Under the pieces are notes generated by a model. That model had not been told where the DNA came from. It made no database searches and worked only from the letters and a program-made list of their open reading frames with translations. This document shows, piece after piece, positions 16,521 through 24,081 of a stretch of 56,137 nucleotides of DNA. Source of the stretch: JASLBX01 sp036374175 (lineage in GTDB: Bacteria > Actinomycetota > Actinomycetes > Jiangellales > Jiangellaceae). The position numbers and the translations under genes were made by a program. Numbering within the stretch: the stretch's first letter is position 1; every line of letters begins with the position of its first letter. The DNA is taken from contig DASUUH010000117.1 of assembly GCA_036374175.1 (NCBI GenBank), forward strand, positions 1-56,137. Reading direction: 5' to 3'.

Positions 16521-17351
16521 TCAGAGTTCTACGACATCACATTCCCGGCCCAGTGAGACAGGCAGCGCGGCCGCCGAGGCAGTGGCGGCCGCGAGCGTCT
16601 CCGTGGCGGCGTCGGTACGTGCCGGCGCATGATGGATCAGTACCAGCCGGCCTACCCCTGCTCGTTCGGCGAGGTCGACGGCGTCACTGACGGTGGCGTG
16701 ACCGTACGCGCTTGCGATGGCCCGCTCGTCTGGCGCGAACTGGGCGTCGTGGAACAGCACGTCGACACCGCAGGCCAGCTTGGCGCCCGGCTCGGAATCC
16801 GCTGCCGGGTGGTGGTCGGGCAGGTACGCAAACGATGCCCCGTCCGCCTCCACCCGGATGCCGAACGTCCGCCCGCCCTTGTGCGGTACGTCCGCGACCA
16901 TCACCCGGGCGCCGCCGGCGTCGAGCCACCCGCGTTCGGCCGCCTCGAAACGCCACCTCCCGGCCAGCCCGTCGGGGCCGATCGGGAAGTGCGGCGGGGA
17001 CATGAAGCTCCGTAGGATCGCTGCTCCCGACCCGGGGACGTCCGGCCGCGCGCCATCCTGGGCGGGCAGGTAGACCTTGACGCGAGCGTCGGCTCGGTCG
17101 CCGGCCGGAAAGAACGGCAAGCCCTGGACGTGGTCCCAGTGCAGGTGGCTCAGCACGATGACCCCACTGAACGGGCCGCTACCGAGGGTGCGAGCCAGGT
17201 TGGTCAGTCCGGTGCCGGCGTCGAGGACAAGGGACGGAGTCGACTCGCCGGTCAGCGTGACCGAAACGCAGGAGGTGTGGCCGCCTACTCGGACGAAGTC
17301 GGGGCCTGGTGCCGGTGTTGACCCGCGCACGCCGTGCAGGGTCACCCTCAC
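16521..17351 (-). CDS. MBL-fold metallo-hydrolase (RNase Z/phosphodiesterase-like)
   Basis: 276 residues. VRGSTPAPGPDFVRVGGHTSC near the start is the segment seen in lactamase_B_2 hydrolases of the RNase Z and class II phosphodiesterase type. The metal motif VLSHLHWDHVQGLPFF near residue 68-82 supplies HxHxDH, FHDAQF near 192 and LVLIHHAP near 240 supply later ligands. The GTG start overlaps the upstream stop by four bases (GTGA), so it is translationally coupled to the cyclic-nucleotide-binding gene. That pairing makes a cyclic nucleotide phosphodiesterase activity plausible, though not shown. Confidence 0.8.
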   Translation of the reverse strand: MRVTLHGVRGSTPAPGPDFVRVGGHTSCVSVTLTGESTPSLVLDAGTGLTNLARTLGSGPFSGVIVLSHLHWDHVQGLPFFPAGDRADARVKVYLPAQDGARPDVPGSGAAILRSFMSPPHFPIGPDGLAGRWRFEAAERGWLDAGGARVMVADVPHKGGRTFGIRVEADGASFAYLPDHHPAADSEPGAKLACGVDVLFHDAQFAPDERAIASAYGHATVSDAVDLAERAGVGRLVLIHHAPARTDAATETLAAATASAAALPVSLGRECDVVEL

Positions 17352-18364
17352 ACGGGCTCACTTTCTTCGCGCCGGTGGGACGCCGCAAGCTCGCCCAGCC
17401 GGTCCCGGTTGATGCTGCCGGCCGGGGCGACCGCAATTCGTACCGGTGTGACGGCGGTCAGTGTGGACGTCCGCACTCCACCTTCGAGTACGGCCCGCTC
17501 GCCGAGGACCGCTCCTGGGCCCAACTCCGCCAGGACTTTGCCGTCGACTTCCACCGCCAGCACGCCGTCGAGCAGGACGTAGAGGTCGTTCCCGCGCTCG
17601 CCCTGCCGAGTGAGGGTCCGGCCCGGATCCAACGTAGTGATGCGAGGCGGCTGAGCTCCTCCCATAAGGACCCGCGACAATACGCGCTCGGTAGCACTCT
17701 CGGCCGCGGTGACCAAAGCCGGAGAGTCGTCCTCGCCCCACGGTGTTCGGGCGCCGAACGAATGCGCCATCCAGCCCTCGTAGTCGGTCAAGCCGGACTT
17801 GAGGGCGAGAACGCCACTGGCGTCATACACCCAATGTCGGGGAAAGGCGCTCGCACCGGCCAGCTCCACACTCGCGGTCCCGTCGGGCCGCAGGGTGAGT
17901 GCGACCGTCGTCCACACCCACGGTGCCTGCAGCTTGACGAACGGCGGGTGGGGAACGGGGCGGGGCATCGGCACCGCGGTGCGCCCCCCACAGGTCTGGA
18001 CCAGCCGAGCGCTGCCGTCCGCGAGGTATTCGGGCGGCCGGCGCAGCACGGGCATCGCGACGGCGGCGAACGTCGCTCCGAGCGGTCCTACCCGGAGCGT
18101 CGTCGAACCCATGATCACGTCCGAGTCGGTCCCGTACTCCGCGTGCACGATCCGGCCGTCGTCGACTGCCGCAGATGCGGAAAGGACGTTGCCGAACCGA
18201 AAGGCGTCGTCGTCACGCAGGGCAGCCAGGTCGCCGAGGACGTCCGGCGGCGGCGGATCGTAGTGGCCGGCGAACTCGAAGGCCCTCCTCGTCGCACCCG
18301 TGACAGCCTCGGACGGAATCCACGACAAAGACGTGACAGTCGCGCTCACGGTGATCGTTGCCAT
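17348..18364 (-). CDS. Cyclic nucleotide-binding domain protein with unassigned N-terminal domain
   Basis: 338 residues. The C-terminal third (about 242-318) is a cyclic nucleotide-binding fold: TTLDPGRTLTRQGERGNDLYV, LDGVLAVEVDGKVLAELGPG and GAVLGERAVLEGGVRTSTLTA. The ERAVLEGGVRTST segment is the phosphate-binding cassette with its Glu and Arg. The N-terminal 240 residues are of a kind I do not recognise; they are not an HTH. The protein is therefore more likely an effector or sensor than a Crp-type regulator. Its stop overlaps the next start, coupling it to the metallo-hydrolase. Confidence 0.78.
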   Translation of the reverse strand: MATITVSATVTSLSWIPSEAVTGATRRAFEFAGHYDPPPPDVLGDLAALRDDDAFRFGNVLSASAAVDDGRIVHAEYGTDSDVIMGSTTLRVGPLGATFAAVAMPVLRRPPEYLADGSARLVQTCGGRTAVPMPRPVPHPPFVKLQAPWVWTTVALTLRPDGTASVELAGASAFPRHWVYDASGVLALKSGLTDYEGWMAHSFGARTPWGEDDSPALVTAAESATERVLSRVLMGGAQPPRITTLDPGRTLTRQGERGNDLYVLLDGVLAVEVDGKVLAELGPGAVLGERAVLEGGVRTSTLTAVTPVRIAVAPAGSINRDRLGELAASHRREESEPV

Positions 18365-18543
18365 GGTGCATCACTCCCTTCCCGTGGACGTTATGGCCAC
18401 TGCCCGGGCGGCGGACAGGGCGGAGGCAGGTCACTGCCGAGGGGTGCTGCCACCACCTCGACCTGGGGTGCCGCCGTCGACGGGTTTGGCCCGGCCGCGG
18501 AGGGGTAGTCGCCGCCACCCCCGCCGCGAGGAAGGGCAATCCC

Positions 18544-19386
18544 ATGGTCGTCAAGCGTGTCCTCCGGTCCCTCGTTCCCCTGATCACCTCGCTCGTCGTG
18601 GCTGGAACCGGCGTCGCGACGGCCCCGGCTTCGGCGGCCGCTGAGCCGAAAGCGCCCAGTTCGATCGCAGCCCTTGGCGACTCCATCACCCGCGGGTTCA
18701 ACGCCTGCGGCTGGTATCTGTCCTGTCCGAGCCGCTCGTGGTCAACGGGCACCAACAGCACCGTAAACAGCCACTACCTGCGGATTCTCGCCACGAACCC
18801 GGCGATCAGCGGCAACAACCACAACAACTCGCGCAACGGCGCCAAGGTCGCCGATCTCAACCGGCAGGCACAACTCGCCGTGTCGCAGAATGCCGAGTAC
18901 GTCACGATACTGATCGGCGCGAACGACGCGTGTACATCGACCGAATCGGGCATGACGAGCGTCGCAGCGTTCGAGGAGCGGTTCCGTACGGCGATGGCAA
19001 CCCTGGATGCTGGGCTGAAGAAGTCAAACATCTTCGTCGCGAGCATTCCGGACATCAAACGGCTGTGGCAGATCGGCAAGGACTCGTTCGCGGCCCGTAC
19101 CGCCTGGGACTTGGGCAACACCTGCCAATCCATGCTGGCCAGTCCGCGGTCGACGGCCACGGCGGACGTCGAACGTCGCAATCGCGTACAGCAGCGGGTC
19201 ATCGACTACAACACCGTGATGGCGAAGGTGTGCGCGGAGTACCGGCGGTGCCGATTCGACGAGAACGCGGTGTTCTCGTACCGGTTTACGCTCAGCCAGG
19301 TGAGCCGGTGGGACTACTTCCACCCGAACACGGCCGGGCAGGCGGTGCTCGCCGACATCACCTACCCGGCCGGCTACGGCTGGTGA
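18544..19386 (+). CDS. Secreted SGNH/GDSL hydrolase
   Basis: 280 residues. A signal peptide covers about 1-33 (RSLVPLITSLVVAGTGVA then PASAAA). Block I IAALGDSITRGFNACG near 40-55 carries the catalytic Ser. Block III ILIGANDACTSTESG near 125-140 has the Asn, and block V SRWDYFHPNTAGQAVL near 255-270 has the Asp and His. Six or so cysteines after the signal suggest disulfides. It is probably an extracellular esterase or lipase. The ATG at 18544 has GAGGAAGG upstream, and the 180-bp region before it is shared with the divergent cyclic-nucleotide-binding gene. Confidence 0.88.
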   Translation: MVVKRVLRSLVPLITSLVVAGTGVATAPASAAAEPKAPSSIAALGDSITRGFNACGWYLSCPSRSWSTGTNSTVNSHYLRILATNPAISGNNHNNSRNGAKVADLNRQAQLAVSQNAEYVTILIGANDACTSTESGMTSVAAFEERFRTAMATLDAGLKKSNIFVASIPDIKRLWQIGKDSFAARTAWDLGNTCQSMLASPRSTATADVERRNRVQQRVIDYNTVMAKVCAEYRRCRFDENAVFSYRFTLSQVSRWDYFHPNTAGQAVLADITYPAGYGW

Positions 19387-19547
19387 CCGAGATCGCGTTA
19401 GCGGTCCCCGCCGCTGGCACCTGCCGGAATCGCTTGCTCCGACACGACTCGCACAACGTGGAGGATCACCGTGCCTGGCAGGTCAGGGCGCTGCTGCGGG
19501 CTCGCGGAGGTGCACTCGAGACGGCTGGGTTGGTGTGACAATGCCTC

Positions 19548-20594
19548 ATGACGACGCTTGATGTCGCCTTGGATCGCCTGCCCAAGGTGGAGCTGCATTG
19601 TCACATTGAGGGGACGATGCGCCCTGGGACGCTGGTTGAGCTTGCCCGCCGTAACGGCGTGTACCTGACCGCTACGGATCCGACCGAGCTGTACCGCTAC
19701 GACTCGCTCAATGGGTTTCTTCGCGTCTTCTGGCTCGTGCAGTCCACCCTGGCCAGCGGTGAGGACTGGGCTCGGCTGGCCTATGAGAGTGTCGTTGACG
19801 GCGCTGCGCATGGGCTGGTCCATCGGGAGGCGTTCTTCACGCCGGCCCGCCACCTGGCGAGAGGTCAGGACCTCGCGGCCATCGTCGCCGGGCTGGATGA
19901 CGGCCTTGCCGCCGCTGAAGCGGAGACCGGCGTCACGTGCCTGCTGATCGCCGACATGGACCGGGCGTTCGGGCCGACCGCGGGGCTCGAGCTAGTGGAG
20001 TGGCTCGCCGAGCTCCGGCGTTCCGCTGTCCTGGGCATTGAGCGGGTCGTCGGCGTCGGGATGGACTCGACCGAACGAGGCATTGATCCGGTGTCGTACC
20101 GCCCCGCCTTCACTTCCGCCCGGGCCGCAGGGTTCCGCCTCACCGCTCACCAGGGCGAGAACTCACCGCCGGCCGCCATTGCCGCCTGCATTGACCAGCT
20201 TGGAGTCGAGCGGATCGATCATGGCTTGTCCATCACGGATGATGCCGAGCTCGTGACCCGCGTCGCTGCGGCCCGGATCCCACTGACGGTGTGCCCGACG
20301 TCCAACATCCGCATCGCGAACGCGTTCGCGCACCTCGAGGACCACACCTATCCGCAGATGCGGGCCGCAGGCCTGCTGGCCACGCTGAATACCGACGACC
20401 CAGCCCTCATCGGGGTCGATCTCGGCACCGAATACCGCTCGGTCGCCGACGCCTTCGGATGGGGTTGGTCGGAGATGGTGACGATTGCGCTCGACGGCGT
20501 CGAAGCCAGCTGGCTGGACGAGGCAGGCAAGGCGGAGCTCCGGCAACGGATCACGCATGCGGCGACCGCCTTGGCACCGGACGAACAGCCGTGA
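19548..20594 (+). CDS. Adenosine/adenine deaminase family protein
   Basis: 348 residues of the metal-dependent amidohydrolase fold. KVELHCHIEGTMRPGTLVELA near 13-33 gives the first two metal histidines. FRLTAHQGENSPPAAI near 203-218 contributes the third His and the catalytic Glu, ERIDHGLSI near 227 gives the next His and LLATLNTDDPALIG near 278-291 the Asp. The HQGEN segment differs from the HAGE of classical adenosine deaminases and leans towards the adenine-deaminase branch, so whether adenosine or adenine is the substrate is unsettled. It functions in purine salvage in the cytoplasm. Confidence 0.88.
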   Translation: MTTLDVALDRLPKVELHCHIEGTMRPGTLVELARRNGVYLTATDPTELYRYDSLNGFLRVFWLVQSTLASGEDWARLAYESVVDGAAHGLVHREAFFTPARHLARGQDLAAIVAGLDDGLAAAEAETGVTCLLIADMDRAFGPTAGLELVEWLAELRRSAVLGIERVVGVGMDSTERGIDPVSYRPAFTSARAAGFRLTAHQGENSPPAAIAACIDQLGVERIDHGLSITDDAELVTRVAAARIPLTVCPTSNIRIANAFAHLEDHTYPQMRAAGLLATLNTDDPALIGVDLGTEYRSVADAFGWGWSEMVTIALDGVEASWLDEAGKAELRQRITHAATALAPDEQP

Positions 20595-20605
20595 GCCTGC
20601 AAACC

Positions 20606-20881
20606 CTAGGCGACTAGAACCGCGCCCAGAGCGCGAACAAATCGCGGCAGAAGTGCGCGCGCCATGTTTCTATGTGGAGAGCATCGCAACCAAGATCGTC
20701 CGCGGAAATCGAGGACTGATCTTGCTCGACACGGCTGATGCAGTGTCATGGCCGTGAGGATTCCGTCGAGTGTTAGCACGGCATCCTCCACGTGCCGAGC
20801 GGTCTCAAGGTGCAGGTCGAACCAGCCAGGCACGCCGATGCCCCAGTCGGGTCCCGCGGCCGGGTTGAACGTCGTGGTCAC
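20606..20881 (-). CDS. Doubtful small ORF or gene remnant in a 358-bp gap
   Basis: 91 codons from a GTG at 20881, with only a weak purine-rich stretch before it. The first 40 residues (GWFDLHLETARHVEDAVLTL in the middle) look protein-like and the rest is Arg/Leu-rich low-quality sequence, which suggests a decayed or frameshifted gene end. No family is recognised. Apart from this and the hairpin at 20621, I see nothing in 20595-20952. Confidence 0.22.
   Translation of the reverse strand: MTTTFNPAAGPDWGIGVPGWFDLHLETARHVEDAVLTLDGILTAMTLHQPCRARSVLDFRGRSWLRCSPHRNMARALLPRFVRALGAVLVA
20621..20635. terminator. Hairpin after the deaminase gene
   Basis: CGCGC-CCAGA-GCGCG, a 5-bp all-GC stem 27 bp after the deaminase stop. 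Without a T-tract it is only a possible terminator. Confidence 0.35.
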
Positions 20882-20952
20882 GCGTTCCCGGATCGCACCG
20901 GTTCATGGAACGCCCGCAAGAACGCCGAAGGTCATGCCGTGTAAGCGTCCGG

Positions 20953-21864
20953 CTACGCCGGGTTGACGTAGGCGAGCATGATCCCCATGACGTCGTCCGC
21001 CGGGTGAGGGCTGTTGTACTCGCTATGCAGACGTACGACGTCGCCTCTGTTCAGCACGGAAAGCGGATCCGCTGCGCACGTTGACATCGCGAGAATCCGA
21101 TGCGAGTCCGCGGGATCGGGTTCGGCCACCGATCGGCAGATCGAGGTGCCGCCCTGAGTCTCGTTCGTCGCCTCCACCGCGATGCCATGTCCGTGCACGT
21201 GGCCGATGGCGCCGACGACCTTGCCCGGCACGTTGACGTTCCAGTCCCAATGTTCGTCGGAGTACTCGGCCGGAATGGAGTATTCGGAATCACGGCACTG
21301 ACCGATGTCCAGCCACACCGGTCGCACCTGCTTAACCGACTCCCACCGGGGCCGGTACGTGTAGGTGACCTGGATGTAGACCGTCTTCGATTCCATTGCA
21401 TGGTTCATCAGATCCACCAGCATGTTCCACGAGTCGTACCACCGGACGCGGTAGCCGTAGCCGGCCGGGAAGGTGATCGCGGTCCGTTCATCACCGGACG
21501 CGAAGAAACGCTCACCGGCCAGGCCGAGAACGGTGCCGCTGCACGTGGCGTCCGACCTGAACTGGCTGGTGAAGACGGCGTGATGGAGCATAGGGCCGTT
21601 CTCCATCGTTGCGCGTGACCCGTCGGAGTAGACCAGATCCGGTGTGAATGAAGTGATGTAGCAGTCCAGGCAAGGCCGTTGAATGGCGAATCTGAGCCGG
21701 TTGTTCAGGTGCCCCGGATCCTCATGACTGGCCGCGGCCGGAATAGTGAACGGCCCATAACGCACCACCTTGGTGTAGGTGGCGGCTTGTGCGGTGTCGG
21801 CTGGGGCGAACCCGGCCAGCGATGCAGCAACGGCCAGCACGGCAACGATGACGAACCTCTTCAT
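20953..21864 (-). CDS. Secreted SURNod19-type protein (stress up-regulated Nod 19 family)
   Basis: 303 residues. A signal peptide runs to about residue 27 (VIVAVLAVAASLAGFAP then TAQA). The mature part has the family pattern: VVRYGPFTIPAA, GPMLHHAVFTSQ, FPAGYGYRVRWYDSWNMLVD, VWLDIGQCRDSEYSIPAEYS and GAIGHVHGHGIAVEATNE. The paired histidines (HH and HVHGHG) resemble copper-type monooxygenase folds, but activity is unknown. The ATG at 21864 follows GGGAGGA. It is divergent from the cyclase regulator, with about 150 bp between starts. Confidence 0.78.
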   Translation of the reverse strand: MKRFVIVAVLAVAASLAGFAPADTAQAATYTKVVRYGPFTIPAAASHEDPGHLNNRLRFAIQRPCLDCYITSFTPDLVYSDGSRATMENGPMLHHAVFTSQFRSDATCSGTVLGLAGERFFASGDERTAITFPAGYGYRVRWYDSWNMLVDLMNHAMESKTVYIQVTYTYRPRWESVKQVRPVWLDIGQCRDSEYSIPAEYSDEHWDWNVNVPGKVVGAIGHVHGHGIAVEATNETQGGTSICRSVAEPDPADSHRILAMSTCAADPLSVLNRGDVVRLHSEYNSPHPADDVMGIMLAYVNPA

Positions 21865-22013
21865 GACGTCCTCCCGGCGCGTCTCCCCGCGGGGCGCGGG
21901 GAAGAGGCTCGGCGTCGACCCAGCGACATCGAGGATTAACCCGTTTGGTGATGCTGGCACCCCAATCGGTCGTGAGAGTGCCACCCTGGCGCCTCGCTGG
22001 TGCGCAGAGTTTG

Positions 22014-23354
22014 ATGAGCGCTGTGAGCTTGCCTGACGGTCGGATCAGCGTGTTGCTCGCCGACGACAACGTGATCGTCCGCGAGGGCGTGCGGGCCCTG
22101 CTTTCGCTCTCTCCGGACCTGGACGTTGTGGCGACCGCCGAGGACTACGACAGCGTGGTGGCTCAGGCGCTGGAGTACCAGCCCCAGGTTGTCGTGACCG
22201 ACATCCGGATGCCGCCGCGGTTCGCCGACGAGGGCATCGAAGCGGCCAAGGAGGTCCGCAACCGGCTGCCTGGCACCGGAGTTGTCATCCTGTCCCAGTA
22301 CGACGATCCGGAGTACGCGGTCGCACTGCTGGCGAAGGGTGCCGCTGGATACGCGTACCTGCTCAAAGAGCGAGTGGCGGACGGCGATCGGTTGGTGCGG
22401 GCCGTTCGCGAGGTTGCATCCGGCGGATCGATGCTCGATCCGGAAATCGTGGCGGCGCTCGTAGCACCGGTGCGGGCCGGCGGTGGTCTCTCCGAAGAGG
22501 AAGAGCGATTGCTCACCATGGTGGCCGAGGGGCGTCCGGTCAAGTCGATCGCCGCCACACTGCGCACGACACCGGCCGCGGTGGATCGAGGGGTGGAGGA
22601 GCTCTTCCTGCACCTGGCGCGCGACGCGAGCGAGGGCCGAACCGACGCGCTGAAGCGACTACGGACCCTCCACACCGCCATCCTCGATCGCGAGGAGCAG
22701 GGCGAGACGCTGAGCCGGTTGCTGCCGTCGGGGCTGGCCGCCAAGCTGAAGGCCGATCCCGCGGCTGCGAGCCGGACCGAGCGGCTGACCGTCACGGTGT
22801 TGATGTCCGATGTGCGGGGCTATTCCGGCATCGCCGAGCGCACCGACCCATCCGTACTGGCCCACCAACTCAACGAGCACCGGCAGGCGATGAACGCCGC
22901 CATCCTGGCCGAGGGCGGGACGGTGATGCAGTACGTGGGTGATGCCGTGATGGCGGTGTTCGGCGCGCCGTTCCCGCAGCCCGATCACGCGAAGCGAGCG
23001 TTACGGACTGCAGCTGAAATGCATCGCCGGCAAGCTGAGGTCAATCTAGGCTGGTCAGCCACAGGGTTGGAGCCGTTCGGGATGGGTGTCGGCCTGTCAA
23101 CCGGGGAGGTTGCGGCCGCGCTCCTGGGAAGTCCCGAGAGGCTCGAGTACACCCTGGTGGGGGACACCGTGAACATCGCTCAGCGGCTACAGGACCTGGC
23201 CCGGCCGGCCGGCACTACTGTGGCCAGCCACGTCACCGCCGAGTTGGCGGCGGGCTGGCAGTTCGAACATCTCGATCCGGTACTTGTCAAGGGACGTGAC
23301 GCGCCGGTCCGGGCGTGCCGCGTCGTGGACTCGCACACAAGGGGGGCACGCTGA
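22014..23354 (+). CDS. Response regulator fused to class III nucleotide cyclase (REC-HTH-like-cyclase)
   Basis: 446 residues from the ATG at 22014. Receiver: VLLADDNVIVREGVRALL, phospho-acceptor Asp63 in VVVTDIRMPP, then VVILSQYDD and YLLKERV. Residues about 158-205 (LSEEEERLLTMVAEGRPVKS and following) look like a degenerate LuxR-type helix-turn-helix. The cyclase begins near 235: Asp266 in LMSDVRGYS and Asp310 in MQYVGDAVMAVFGAP are the two metal ligands, and YTLVGDTVNIAQRLQ gives the transition-state Asn and Arg. The Lys usually found in the DKxxGD segment is Gln here, so ATP versus GTP preference is open. It precedes the ABC ATPase by one base. Confidence 0.85.
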   Translation: MSAVSLPDGRISVLLADDNVIVREGVRALLSLSPDLDVVATAEDYDSVVAQALEYQPQVVVTDIRMPPRFADEGIEAAKEVRNRLPGTGVVILSQYDDPEYAVALLAKGAAGYAYLLKERVADGDRLVRAVREVASGGSMLDPEIVAALVAPVRAGGGLSEEEERLLTMVAEGRPVKSIAATLRTTPAAVDRGVEELFLHLARDASEGRTDALKRLRTLHTAILDREEQGETLSRLLPSGLAAKLKADPAAASRTERLTVTVLMSDVRGYSGIAERTDPSVLAHQLNEHRQAMNAAILAEGGTVMQYVGDAVMAVFGAPFPQPDHAKRALRTAAEMHRRQAEVNLGWSATGLEPFGMGVGLSTGEVAAALLGSPERLEYTLVGDTVNIAQRLQDLARPAGTTVASHVTAELAAGWQFEHLDPVLVKGRDAPVRACRVVDSHTRGAR

Positions 23355-23355
23355 T

Positions 23356-24081
23356 ATGACGGCATTGAAGGCGCGTGGAGTGCGCCGAACCTTCGAAGCT
23401 GAGCTCGCCCCCGTGCGGGCGCTGCGTGGTGTCGATCTGGATGTCGCCGCAGGCGAGTTCGTCGCGCTGATGGGCCCGTCCGGCTGCGGCAAGTCGACGC
23501 TGCTGAACATCTTTGCCGGGCTGGATCAGCCCGACGAAGGCGAGGTGACGGTCGACGGGCTCCGCGTCGATGGCCAGGACGAGAACTGGCTGGCCAAGTT
23601 CCGGCGGCATCACGTCGGCATCGTGTTTCAGTTCTTCAACCTGCTCGAAGGCGTGTCCGCGCTGGACAACATCGCGCTGCCGGCAATGCTCGGCGGGCTG
23701 CGGCGCAAGGCGGCCGAGACCAGGGCGCGCGATCTGCTCGACCTGCTCGGCCTCGGCGACCGCACCGACCAGGTGCCGGCCGTGCTGTCCGGTGGGCAGC
23801 GGCAGCGGCTCGCGATCGCCCGAGCGCTGGTCAACGATCCGGCAGTGCTGCTTGCCGACGAGCCGACCGGCGCGCTGGACTCCGAGGGCGGGCAGGAGAT
23901 CCTCGAGCTGTTCCGACGCCTGCACGGTGACGGGCAGACCATCCTGATGGTCACCCACTCACCTGACGTAGCCGCGGGTGCTTCTCGTGTCGTCCGGATG
24001 CGTGACGGCCGCATCATCGACGGCGACGGCATTGTCTCCGGCGTTGGCCAGACGACGTTGTCAGGTGACGCCACGCCATGA
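23356..24081 (+). CDS. ABC transporter ATP-binding protein (LolD/MacB type)
   Basis: 241 residues. Walker A MGPSGCGKSTLLN near 39, Q-loop IVFQFFNLLEGVSALDN near 88, signature LSGGQRQRLAIARALVNDP near 142, Walker B VLLADEPTGALDSEGG near 162 and the H-loop in LMVTHSPDVA near 198. This is the type that powers FtsX/MacB-like permeases, in agreement with the three such permeases that follow. The ATG lies one base after the cyclase stop and the stop overlaps the first permease by ATGA. Such systems drive extracytoplasmic processes rather than classical transport in many cases. Confidence 0.92.
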   Translation: MTALKARGVRRTFEAELAPVRALRGVDLDVAAGEFVALMGPSGCGKSTLLNIFAGLDQPDEGEVTVDGLRVDGQDENWLAKFRRHHVGIVFQFFNLLEGVSALDNIALPAMLGGLRRKAAETRARDLLDLLGLGDRTDQVPAVLSGGQRQRLAIARALVNDPAVLLADEPTGALDSEGGQEILELFRRLHGDGQTILMVTHSPDVAAGASRVVRMRDGRIIDGDGIVSGVGQTTLSGDATP

